A stretch of 64,000 bases of DNA. Origin: Kitasatospora sp. CB01950 (GTDB taxonomy: Bacteria > Actinomycetota > Actinomycetes > Streptomycetales > Streptomycetaceae). Made by a program: the position numbers and the translations under genes. A model generated the notes under the pieces. It did not search any database, was not told where the DNA came from, and saw only the letters and a list, made by a program, of their open reading frames with translations. The DNA lies in contig NZ_LISX01000016.1 in NCBI RefSeq assembly GCF_001905465.1, forward strand, positions 1 to 64,000, in the 5' to 3' direction. Of this stretch, positions 29,074 to 37,142 are shown in pieces. Positions within the stretch are counted from its first letter, which is position 1. Each line of letters begins with the position of its first letter.

Positions 29074-30404
29074 GCCGCCGCCTCCTCGTTCTCGGAGCTG
29101 TCGTCGTCGGTGCTGTCGTCGGGGGTCGGCTCGTACACCAGCACGGCCCGGTTGTCGGGGCGCAGCCGGGCGGCGGCCACCTCGCGGACCTCCTCGGCGG
29201 TGATGTCGAGGACCTTCGGCAGGGCCTCGTTCACCAGCTTCGGGTCGCCGAACAGCACGGCGTAGCGGCAGAGTTCGTCGGCGCGGCCGGCGACGGTGGT
29301 GAGCCGGTCCAACCACTCGCGCTCGATCTGGGCCTGGGCGCGTTCGAGTTCCTCGGCGGTGGGGCCCTCGGCGGCGAACCGGGCGAGTTCCTCGTCGACG
29401 GCGGCCTCGATCTGCTCCAGGGTGGCGCCGGCCCCGGCCTTGACGTCCAGCCAGCCCAGCGAGGGCGCGCCGGCCAGCCGCAGCAGGCCGAAGCCGGCCG
29501 AGACGGCGGTGCGGTCGCGGCGGACCAGCCGGTTGTACAGGCGGGACGACTCGCCGCTGCCGAGGACGGTGAGCGCCAGGTCGGCGGCGTCGGCCTGCCG
29601 GGTGCCGTCGTGCGGCAGCCGGTAGGCGGCCATCAGGGCGCGGGAGGGGACGTCCTCGCGGATCAGTTCGCGGGACTCGGCGCCCATGGTGTCGGGCAGG
29701 GTGCCGTCGCGCGGCGGCTGCTTGCCGTCGTGGCCGGGGATGGAGCCGAAGTACTTCTCCACCCAGGCGACGGTCTGCTCGGGGTCGAGGTCGCCGACGA
29801 TCGACAGCACCGCGTTGTTGGGCGCGTAGTAGGTGCGGAAGAACGCCCGGGCGTCCTCCAGCGTGGCGGCGTCCAGGTCGGCCATCGAGCCGATCGGGGT
29901 GTGGTGGTAGGGGTGCTCGCCGGGGAAGGACAGCGCGGTGAGCTTCTCGAACGCGGTGCCGTAGGGCACGTTGTCGTAGCGCTGGCGGCGCTCGTTCTTC
30001 ACCACGTCGCGCTGGTTCTCCATGGACGTGTCGTCCAGGGCGGCCAGCAGCGAGCCCATCCGGTCGGCCTCCAGCCAGAGCGCGAGCTCCAGTTGGTGGG
30101 CGGGCATGGTCTCGAAGTAGTTGGTGCGCTCGAAGCTGGTGGTGCCGTTGAGCGAGCCGCCGGCGCCCTGGACCAGCTCGAAGTGCCCGTTGTTGGAGAC
30201 GTTCGCCGAGCCCTGGAACATCAGGTGCTCGAAGAGGTGGGCGAGGCCGGTGCGTCCCTTCACCTCGTGCCGGGAACCCACGTCGTACCAGAGGCACACG
30301 GCGGTGACCGGAGTGAGGTGGTCCTCGGAGAGCACCACGCGCAGACCGTTGGCGAGGCGGTGTTCGGTGATGGCGAGGCCGCTGGCGGGGCCGGGGTTGG
30401 CCAT
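29070..30404 (-). CDS. M16 family zinc metallopeptidase (active subunit)
   Basis: This is a 444-residue M16B peptidase. The inverted zinc motif HLFEH spans residues 56-60 with catalytic Glu59; the third ligand is expected in the following helix near LEADRMGS...ENQRDVVKNERRQ. The C-terminal domain has GSGESSRLYNRLVR. No signal peptide is present, so it acts in the cytoplasm, where relatives degrade peptides. ATG 30404 follows GGAAGGAC; an upstream ATG at 30467 has a weak site. It is transcribed with the inactive partner and divergently from parC. Confidence 0.93.
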   Translation of the reverse strand: MANPGPASGLAITEHRLANGLRVVLSEDHLTPVTAVCLWYDVGSRHEVKGRTGLAHLFEHLMFQGSANVSNNGHFELVQGAGGSLNGTTSFERTNYFETMPAHQLELALWLEADRMGSLLAALDDTSMENQRDVVKNERRQRYDNVPYGTAFEKLTALSFPGEHPYHHTPIGSMADLDAATLEDARAFFRTYYAPNNAVLSIVGDLDPEQTVAWVEKYFGSIPGHDGKQPPRDGTLPDTMGAESRELIREDVPSRALMAAYRLPHDGTRQADAADLALTVLGSGESSRLYNRLVRRDRTAVSAGFGLLRLAGAPSLGWLDVKAGAGATLEQIEAAVDEELARFAAEGPTAEELERAQAQIEREWLDRLTTVAGRADELCRYAVLFGDPKLVNEALPKVLDITAEEVREVAAARLRPDNRAVLVYEPTPDDSTDDDSSENEEAAA

Positions 30405-30632
30405 GCGGGGGTCCTTCCCGTCGTCGGTTCCGGAGTGTCCGGGCCGGGGGCTTGTGACGTCCCCCATTCTGGTCCAACGCCCGGACCCGCCGTCAGGTGT
30501 CCGTGTGTCGGGCGCGTTCGCCAGCGGCGGAAGCGGCCCGGGTGACAGGCGGTGTCCCACCGAGGGTCCACAATGGGGGGCGTTCATGCCTTGGCCCTGC
30601 CCACCCCAGTACCGCAAGGGAGCCCCGCAGCG

Positions 30633-33080
30633 ATGGCCCGCCGCAGTTCGCCCACCCCGCCGCCCGGTGACTTCGAGGAGCGCATCCTCGATGTCGATGT
30701 CGTGGACGAGATGCAGGGCTCGTTCCTGGAGTACGCCTACTCGGTGATCTATTCCCGGGCCCTGCCGGACGCCCGCGACGGCTTGAAGCCGGTGCACCGC
30801 CGGATCCTCTACCAGGCCAACGAGATGGGCCTGCGCCCGGAGCGCGGCCACGTCAAGTGCGCCCGCCTGGTCGGCGAGGTGATGGGCCGGCTGCACCCGC
30901 ACGGCGACACCTCGATCTACGACGCCGTGGTGCGCATGGCACAGCCGTTCTCGATGCGTCTGCCGCTGATCGACGGCCACGGCAACTTCGGGTCGCTCGG
31001 CAACGACGACCCGCCGGCCGCGATGCGCTACACCGAGTCCCGGCTGACGGCCGCCTCGATGTCGATGGTGGAGTCGATCCACGAGGACACCGTCGACTTC
31101 GCCCCGAACTACGACGGCTCCGAGCAGGAGCCCCAGGTGCTCCCCGCGGCGTACCCGAACCTGCTGGTCAACGGTGCCACCGGCATCGCGGTCGGCATGG
31201 CGACCAACATGCCGCCGCACAACCTGTCCGAGGTGGTGGCCGCCGCCCGGCACCTGATCAAGCACCCGACCGCGGACCTGGAAACCCTGATGCGGTTCGT
31301 CCCGGGTCCGGACCTGCCGACCGGCGGCCGGATCGTCGGCCTGTCCGGCATCCGCGACGCGTACGAGTCCGGCCGCGGCACCTTCAAGATCCGCGCCACC
31401 ACCACGATCGAGAACGTCACCGCCCGCCGCAAGGGCATCGTGGTCACCGAGCTGCCGTACACGGTCGGCCCGGAGAAGGTGATCGCGAAGATCAAGGACC
31501 TGGTCAACGCGAAGAAGCTCCAGGGCATCGCCGACGTCAAGGACCTCACCGACCGCGCGCACGGCCTGCGGCTGGTCATCGAGGTGAAGAACGGCTTCGT
31601 GCCCGAGGCGCTGCTGGAGCAGCTCTACAAGCTGACGCCGATGGAGGAGACCTTCGGCATCAACAACGTGGCGCTGGTGGACGGCCAGCCGCTGACGCTG
31701 GGCCTGAAGGAGCTGCTGGAGGTCTACGTCGACCACCGCTTCACGGTGGTCAAGCGCCGCAGCGACTTCCGCCGCCGCAAGCGCCAGGACCGGCTGCACC
31801 TGGTCGAGGGCCTGCTGATCGCGCTGGTCGACATCGACGAGGTGATCGCGCTGATCCGCAGCAGCGACGACGCGGCCCAGGCCAAGGAGCGCCTGATGGA
31901 GCGCTTCGGCATCTCCGAGACGCAGACCGCGTACATCCTGGACACCCCGCTGCGCCGGCTCACCCGCTTCGACCGGGTCGAGCTGGAGGCGGAGCAGGCC
32001 AAGCTGCTCAAGGAGATCGCCGAGCTGACCGAGATCCTGGAGTCCGACACCAGGCTGCGTTCCGTGGTGTCCTCCGAACTCGCCGCGGTGGCCAAGCAGT
32101 TCGGCACCGAGCGGCGCACCGTGCTGCTGGAGGCCGGGTCGGTGCCGTCGGCGGCGCTGTCGGTGCCGCTGGAGGTCGCGGACGACCCGTGCCGGGTGCT
32201 GCTGTCCGCCACCGGTCTGCTCGCCCGCACCTTCGACCTGGAGCCGGTCACCGAGGAGCCGTCGCGGGCCAAGCACGACGTGCTGGCCTCCGCCGTCCCC
32301 GCCACCGCGCGCGGCGACATCGGCGTGGTCACCACGGCGGGCCGGGTGCTGCGCCTGCCGGTGATCGACCTGCCGGCGCTGCCCCCGGGCACCAGGGCGC
32401 TGTCCGGCGGCGCCGCAGTCTCCGAGTTCCTCCGCCTGGAGGAGGACGAGCGGGCGCTCGCGCTGACCACCCTGGACGAGTCCTCGCCGGGCCTGGCGCT
32501 CGGCACCGTGCAGGGCACGGTCAAGCGGGTGGTGCCCGAATGGCCCGCCAACAAGGACGAGTTCGAGGTGATCGCGCTCAAGGACGGCGACACCGTGATC
32601 GGCGCGGTCGAACTGCGCACCGGCGAGGAGGACCTGGTCTTCCTCACCTCCGACGCCCAGCTGCTGCGCTACCCGGCGGGCCAGGTCCGCCCGCAGGGCC
32701 GCCCGGCCGGCGGCATGGCCGGCATCAAGCTGTCCGACGGCGCGCGGGTGCTGTCCTTCACCGCCGTCGACCCGGCCGAGGACGCGGTGGTCCTCTCGGT
32801 GGCCGCGACCACCGGCACGCTGGACGGGGAACAGCAGACCAGCTGGAAGCTCACCCCGTTCGACCAGTACCCGCGCAAGGGCCGGGCCACCGGCGGCGTC
32901 CGCTGCCAGCGCTTCCTGCGCGGCGAGGACGGCCTCGCGTTCGCCTGGGCGGGCCCGCTGCCCGCCCTCGGCGCCGCCGCCAACGGGCAGCCCGTCACGC
33001 TCCCGGAGCGCGACCCGCGCCGCGACGGCTCCGGCACCCCGGTGACCGCGCAGATCGCGGCGGTCGGCGGCCGGATGTGA
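30633..33080 (+). CDS. parC: DNA topoisomerase IV subunit A
   Basis: This is an 815-residue GyrA/ParC-type subunit that breaks and rejoins DNA with ParE, decatenating daughter chromosomes. The catalytic Tyr133 lies in AAMRYTESRLT, and the quinolone-resistance region reads GRLHPHGDTSIYD (85-97) with Asp rather than Ser at one of the usual resistance positions. The C-terminal beta-pinwheel follows from about residue 500. It lacks a canonical GyrA box, consistent with ParC. I chose ATG 30633 behind AAGGGAG over an earlier ATG. The partner parE gene lies about 9 kb away on the other strand. Confidence 0.93.
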   Translation: MARRSSPTPPPGDFEERILDVDVVDEMQGSFLEYAYSVIYSRALPDARDGLKPVHRRILYQANEMGLRPERGHVKCARLVGEVMGRLHPHGDTSIYDAVVRMAQPFSMRLPLIDGHGNFGSLGNDDPPAAMRYTESRLTAASMSMVESIHEDTVDFAPNYDGSEQEPQVLPAAYPNLLVNGATGIAVGMATNMPPHNLSEVVAAARHLIKHPTADLETLMRFVPGPDLPTGGRIVGLSGIRDAYESGRGTFKIRATTTIENVTARRKGIVVTELPYTVGPEKVIAKIKDLVNAKKLQGIADVKDLTDRAHGLRLVIEVKNGFVPEALLEQLYKLTPMEETFGINNVALVDGQPLTLGLKELLEVYVDHRFTVVKRRSDFRRRKRQDRLHLVEGLLIALVDIDEVIALIRSSDDAAQAKERLMERFGISETQTAYILDTPLRRLTRFDRVELEAEQAKLLKEIAELTEILESDTRLRSVVSSELAAVAKQFGTERRTVLLEAGSVPSAALSVPLEVADDPCRVLLSATGLLARTFDLEPVTEEPSRAKHDVLASAVPATARGDIGVVTTAGRVLRLPVIDLPALPPGTRALSGGAAVSEFLRLEEDERALALTTLDESSPGLALGTVQGTVKRVVPEWPANKDEFEVIALKDGDTVIGAVELRTGEEDLVFLTSDAQLLRYPAGQVRPQGRPAGGMAGIKLSDGARVLSFTAVDPAEDAVVLSVAATTGTLDGEQQTSWKLTPFDQYPRKGRATGGVRCQRFLRGEDGLAFAWAGPLPALGAAANGQPVTLPERDPRRDGSGTPVTAQIAAVGGRM

Positions 33081-33083
33081 CGG

Positions 33084-33125
33084 AACGGCGGGCGCCCCCT
33101 CGCACGAGGGGGCGCCCGCCGTTTT
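33084..33125. terminator. Terminator after parC
   Basis: An 18-bp stem (33084-33101 with 33106-33123) with a 4-base loop begins 3 bases past the parC stop and ends in TTTT. It faces the converging WXG100-like cassette. Confidence 0.9.
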
Positions 33126-33168
33126 CACCCGTGCGGGTTCAGAACAGCGGCGCGCGCTCCGCGGGGCG

Positions 33169-33768
33169 CTACACCGGCAGCGGCACCGGATCGTCCGTCA
33201 ACACCTCGACGGTGTCGGTCAGTTCGGACAGCAGCGCGACGTACTGCGGCAGGTCGGGCAGCGACGGCGTCGTCAACGAGAACACCAGCAGCTCGGAGAT
33301 CTCCGGCAGCGGCAGGTAGACGTCCACCCGGACCAGCGGCAGCGCCGGCTGCTCGGGCACCGGCGTCCACTCGACGCCGCTGAACGCCACCACGGCCGGG
33401 CCCTGCTCGGTCTCGGTGCGGTGCACGTCGGCCGCCGGGTCCAGCGAGAGGACCTCCTCCAGCGTCTCGATCACCGCCTCCGGGTCGGCCGCCGGCTCCA
33501 GCGTCTCGCTGCGGGCCACCAGCGACGCGGTGGACACCCGGTCGTCCTCGGTGGCCATCAGGCACACCCCGGCGTAGCTCGCACCGTCCTCGGCGGCGGC
33601 GTCGGCCAGCTCGCCGTAGAACTGCTGGACGCCCGCACGCTGCGCCTCGGTGCCGCCCGCCCATATCTCGCATGCCAACTCCCGCAGGTGGACGGCGCGT
33701 TGATCATCGTCCAGGTGCATGCCGAGGTCGTGGAAGTGCACCGGCACGTCGAAGGTGTAGCTGCTCAT
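33169..33768 (-). CDS. Hypothetical protein, last gene of the WXG100-like cassette
   Basis: This is a 199-residue acidic soluble protein I do not recognise. It starts MSSYTFDVPVHFHDLGMHLD. It has alternating strands and helices, a C-terminal half rich in Val/Leu/Pro (ALPLVRVDVYLPLPEISELLVFSLTTPSLPD), and no signal, membrane segment or catalytic motif. Its ATG overlaps the preceding stop (ATGA), so it is translationally coupled to a membrane protein gene and two WXG100-like genes. By position it could be a chaperone, immunity or accessory protein for a secreted WXG partner; that is inference only. Confidence 0.75.
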   Translation of the reverse strand: MSSYTFDVPVHFHDLGMHLDDDQRAVHLRELACEIWAGGTEAQRAGVQQFYGELADAAAEDGASYAGVCLMATEDDRVSTASLVARSETLEPAADPEAVIETLEEVLSLDPAADVHRTETEQGPAVVAFSGVEWTPVPEQPALPLVRVDVYLPLPEISELLVFSLTTPSLPDLPQYVALLSELTDTVEVLTDDPVPLPV

Positions 33769-34316
33769 CGGGCCACCGCCCGGTTCCACGCGGCAACGGG
33801 GGCCAGCTCGACGCCGAACTCGCCCGCGGAGCGGGCCGTCAGGCCGTGCTCGGCGGCGATCGCGTGGATCCGCTCCGGCCGCACGCCCCGGTAGTCCTTC
33901 GGGGAGAGCACGAACGCGAACATCTCGCTTCCCCAGCGCAGCCCGGCCCAGCCGTCGAGCTCCTGCCTCCCGGCCGGCCGACGCGCGTACGCCGCGGCCG
34001 CGGTACGGCAGATCCCTGCCATCCGGGCGTCCCAGAGCCGCTGACCGTCGCCCCACTCGCGGACCAGCCGGGCCGGGCCGACGAACCTGGTCAGCGGCCG
34101 CAGCAGCATCCGCAGCCAGCCCCGGTCCGGCCACTCCAGATCGGTGACCACCTCGATCCCCACGAGCACCGGCACGTACAGCAGCCGGGCCATCAGGTCC
34201 AGCGGGACCAGCACCCACTGGACGGCGCACCACAGCACCAGCCCGATCCGCGAGCGCCGCCCCGCCGACGGGGTCAACGGCGGCGTGCCGTACATCAACG
34301 GCGGTGTGCCGTCCAT
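33765..34316 (-). CDS. Hypothetical membrane protein of the WXG100-like cassette
   Basis: This is a 183-residue protein with one long hydrophobic stretch (about residues 24-57: IGLVLWCAVQWVLVPLDL then LLYVPVLVGIEVV), enough for one or two helices. A basic, Trp- and Arg-rich cytoplasmic domain follows with LSPKDYRGVRPERIHAIAAE near the C-terminus. I know of no family. Its ATG shares one base with the stop of the upstream WXG100-like gene (TGATG), and its stop overlaps the next gene by 4 bases. Confidence 0.75.
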   Translation of the reverse strand: MDGTPPLMYGTPPLTPSAGRRSRIGLVLWCAVQWVLVPLDLMARLLYVPVLVGIEVVTDLEWPDRGWLRMLLRPLTRFVGPARLVREWGDGQRLWDARMAGICRTAAAAYARRPAGRQELDGWAGLRWGSEMFAFVLSPKDYRGVRPERIHAIAAEHGLTARSAGEFGVELAPVAAWNRAVAR

Positions 34317-35770
34317 CAGTTGCCTCCGCTGAACTGGTCGTGGATGCCGGTGACGATGCCCGGCAGCGAGGGCACCCCGTTGATGCCCCGGCTCCACCAG
34401 GACATCGGGTCGAGGCTGCCGTCGGCCCGGATCGCGTTCTGGAACGAGGGGATCGAGCGCAGGCCCGGCAGGTTGGCGACCCGGGTGGACTTGAACGTGT
34501 CGACCGCGGTGCCGTACACGGACTCGGCGACGTGCTTCTCCCAGGCGAACTTCATCCGGTTGCCCATGCCGGGCAGCGCCTTGAAGGTGGTCTTCAGCGC
34601 ACCCTCCGCGCCGATCTCGGTGACCCGGACGGCCGACCCGCGCAGTGCGTCGCCCAGGTGGTCGACGATCTGGCTCTTGGCGATCTCCCGGACCTTCCCG
34701 CCGGTCTGCCGCATCACCGTCCCGCCGGTCTCCAGCGCCACCTTCTCGATCTTCGGGACCAGCTTGGTGGTGACCTTCATGACCGGCTTGGCCGCGGTGC
34801 CGACCAGCTTGCCGAACGGCAGCGCCCCCAGCCCGTCGCCGACCAGGTCCATCGCACTGACGTTCGCGCCGCCGAGTTTCGCCAGGCCGTGGCCGGCCAG
34901 CGCACCGGCCGAGAGCACGCCGCCGGCCAGCGCCAGCGCGCCGGACAGCGGCGGGAACCACAGGGTGCACAGGGCCGCCACGCCCAGGACGGTGGAGGCG
35001 ATGCCCAGCCAGTCGCCGATCTTCTTCAGCAGGTCGGCATGCTTGGTGGCCCACTCCTTGAGCGCGTGCCCGGCCCGCTTCAGCGCGTCCTTGAAGCCGT
35101 CCCACATGCTGGTGGACGGCGCGTTCTGGTTGGCCTTGCGCAGAGCCCGGGCGACCTTCCCGGCCGCGTCCTGGTGATCCTCGCGAAGTTCCTTCGCCTG
35201 CTTCACTATCGCCCGGAAGGCGTCCTCGGCGTTCTCCAACGCCTGCTTGGCGTCGTCGAGTTCCTCGCCGGCCGCGTTCAACTCGCGCTGCGCGGCGTCG
35301 ATCTCGGCCTGGGCCTGCCGCAGCTGCGCGTCGTCGGCGTACATCCGCCCGGCCAGCCGGAACGCCGGGGCGCCGGCCGCCGTCTCGTACCGCGAGCGGG
35401 CGGCGTCCTGCTGCCGCTCGCAGGTCCCGCAGCGCCGCCCGGCCGCCTCCGCGTCCGCCTCGTAGCGTCGCGCGACCTCCTGGAAGTGAGTCAACTGGCC
35501 ACGCCAGCCCTCCAGTTGCCGGGCCGCCGCGCGCACCGCGTCATCGCTGTCGCGGAGCAGGCCGGGCAGTTCGCCGACCTTCCCGGCGAACGCGCGCGCC
35601 GCGTCGCCGCGCCAGCTGCCGCCGGCCCGGGTGAGCCGCTCCAGGGTGCCGTGGGCACTCTCCAGCGCCCCGGCGGCGGTGGTCAGCCGCCGCACCAACT
35701 CGTCCACGCTGCCCGGGTTTCCGGGCGCCGGGTCGAAGCCCAGCGCGGGGAACTGCGCCGTGTCGCTCAC
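34316..35770 (-). CDS. Large WXG100-like protein (putative type VII substrate or toxin)
   Basis: This is a 484-residue protein. The N-terminal 100 residues form a helical hairpin with WRG at the turn (GGSWRGDAARAFAGKV), as in WXG100/LXG-type secretion domains. A coiled coil follows to about residue 200 (AQAEIDAAQRELNAAGEEL). A hydrophobic segment lies near 253-295 (IASTVLGVAALCTLWFPPLSG). The C-terminal 190 residues (to IHDQFSGGN) match no toxin domain I know and lack obvious catalytic residues. Its start overlaps the stop of the smaller WXG100-like gene by 4 bases. No ESX core gene is nearby. Confidence 0.8.
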   Translation of the reverse strand: MSDTAQFPALGFDPAPGNPGSVDELVRRLTTAAGALESAHGTLERLTRAGGSWRGDAARAFAGKVGELPGLLRDSDDAVRAAARQLEGWRGQLTHFQEVARRYEADAEAAGRRCGTCERQQDAARSRYETAAGAPAFRLAGRMYADDAQLRQAQAEIDAAQRELNAAGEELDDAKQALENAEDAFRAIVKQAKELREDHQDAAGKVARALRKANQNAPSTSMWDGFKDALKRAGHALKEWATKHADLLKKIGDWLGIASTVLGVAALCTLWFPPLSGALALAGGVLSAGALAGHGLAKLGGANVSAMDLVGDGLGALPFGKLVGTAAKPVMKVTTKLVPKIEKVALETGGTVMRQTGGKVREIAKSQIVDHLGDALRGSAVRVTEIGAEGALKTTFKALPGMGNRMKFAWEKHVAESVYGTAVDTFKSTRVANLPGLRSIPSFQNAIRADGSLDPMSWWSRGINGVPSLPGIVTGIHDQFSGGN

Positions 35771-36063
35771 GCGGCACCGCCGCCGAACGCGTCGCGCAGG
35801 GCCTGGTCGGTCTCCGCGTAGGCCCGCCGGGTGATGGTCAGCCCCTCCTCCACCTGCTGGGTGGACTCGGCGATCTTCTTGATCGCGTCGTCCCAGCTGT
35901 CGTGGAACTCGTCGCAGGCGTGGTCCAGCGACGCGGCGCCGGTGGTCTTCGGCCCGGTGTCGCGCATCGCGTTCAACGCGGTGCGCAGCTCGTCCTGACT
36001 GCGGTGCAGGTCAGCCAACAGACGGTCCAGGTCCGCCACGTCGACCGCGAAGAACGACCCCAA
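35767..36063 (-). CDS. Small WXG100-like helical protein
   Basis: This is a 98-residue all-helical protein, close in size to ESAT-6/CFP-10 proteins. The expected WxG turn is represented by HDSWDDAIKKI rather than a strict WXG, and it ends in Gly/Ala. It probably pairs with the N-terminal domain of the 484-residue protein encoded next. The frame starts at TTG 36063, 5 bases after GGGGGA; a GTG a few codons later is the alternative. It is first in the four-gene cassette and divergent from a sucrase/ferredoxin-like gene. Confidence 0.75.
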   Translation of the reverse strand: MGSFFAVDVADLDRLLADLHRSQDELRTALNAMRDTGPKTTGAASLDHACDEFHDSWDDAIKKIAESTQQVEEGLTITRRAYAETDQALRDAFGGGAA

Positions 36064-36184
36064 GATTCCCCCAAAAGAACGTCAACTCCAGGTAATGGGG
36101 CTCAGCATAATCCGTGCCCGCCGCGACCCTCCGCACGCGAAGCTCCGTCCGCCCCTCACCGCCACCCGGACATAAGGTGGGCAG

Positions 36185-37093
36185 GTGAGCACCTGTACGA
36201 CGCTGTCGCGCGAACTGACCGAGCCGCTGGCCGCCACCGCGGCCACCGCCACCACCTGGCTGCTGCTCGAACAGCCCGGCCCCTGGGGCGCCCAGGCCCT
36301 CGTCGGCAGCCACCTCGACCACGGGCTCGGGGCGGCGCTGGACCGGGCCACCGGGGGCACCGGCGTCCGGGTCGCACTGATCCGCCGGCCCGGCCGGCAC
36401 GCGGACACCGACACCGCCGCCCGGCACGAGGTCCTGATCGCGCACACCGCGCCCACCGACCCGTGGGTGCGCCGGGCCCGCCTGGACGACCCCGCCGCGC
36501 TGCTCGACCTCGACTTCGCCGCCCTCGGCGCGGGCCGCCACGACGGCTTCGGCGCCGAGCACATCGGCGGCCCGATCGCCCTGGTGTGCACCAACGGCCG
36601 CCGCGACCGCTGCTGCGCACTGCTCGGCCGCCCGCTGGCCGCCGACCTGGCGTCGGCCGGCCACAGCGAGGTCTGGGAGGTCACCCACCTCGGCGGCCAC
36701 CGCTTCTCCCCCACCATGCTGGTGCTGCCGCACGGCTACGCGTACGGCCGGCTCACCGCGGAGTCCGCCAAGGAGGTGCTGTCCGCCACCGCCGCCGGCC
36801 ACACCGTCCCCGCCCACTCGCGCGGCCGCTCGTACTGGCCCCGCCCGTCCCAGGCCGCCGAGCAGGCCGTCCGCGAACTGACCGGCGAGAGCGCCGCCGA
36901 CGCGCTGGCCATGCGTCAGACAGCCGACGGCGACGGCTGGACGGTCGAGGTCGCGCACGCCGACGGCCGTCGCTGGCGGGCGACGGTGGCGGAGTCCGCG
37001 AGCGAGCCACCCCGCCCGGAGAGCTGCGGCAAGGCCCCGGGCACCCCGTCCCGGATGGACGTCACCGCCCTGGAGGCGCTCCCCGCCGCATGA
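36185..37093 (+). CDS. Sucrase/ferredoxin-like family protein
   Basis: This is a 302-residue protein of the sucrase/ferredoxin-like family, which has a thioredoxin-like ferredoxin fold. The characteristic block is VCTNGRRDRCCALLGRPL (about 138-155), followed by WEVTHLGGHRFSPTMLVLP with the conserved GGHRF. The Cys residues suggest an iron-sulfur cluster, as known for thioredoxin-like [2Fe-2S] ferredoxins. The actual function is unknown despite the sucrase name. GTG 36185 follows AAGGTGG. It is monocistronic and ends at a strong terminator. Confidence 0.87.
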   Translation: MSTCTTLSRELTEPLAATAATATTWLLLEQPGPWGAQALVGSHLDHGLGAALDRATGGTGVRVALIRRPGRHADTDTAARHEVLIAHTAPTDPWVRRARLDDPAALLDLDFAALGAGRHDGFGAEHIGGPIALVCTNGRRDRCCALLGRPLAADLASAGHSEVWEVTHLGGHRFSPTMLVLPHGYAYGRLTAESAKEVLSATAAGHTVPAHSRGRSYWPRPSQAAEQAVRELTGESAADALAMRQTADGDGWTVEVAHADGRRWRATVAESASEPPRPESCGKAPGTPSRMDVTALEALPAA

Positions 37094-37096
37094 CGA

Positions 37097-37128
37097 ACGG
37101 GCCCCGCACCGGTCGGTGCGGGGCCCGT
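37097..37128. terminator. Bidirectional terminator between converging genes
   Basis: A perfect 14-bp stem (37097-37110 with 37115-37128) with a GGTC loop lies between the stops at 37093 and 37143. Confidence 0.85.
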
Positions 37129-37142
37129 CGTCGAGGCGTCCG

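Noticed and set aside
34316..35770. Assigning a nuclease or ADP-ribosyltransferase toxin to the C-terminus of the large WXG100-like protein
   Set aside because: No catalytic motif of known polymorphic toxins is visible; naming an activity would be a guess.
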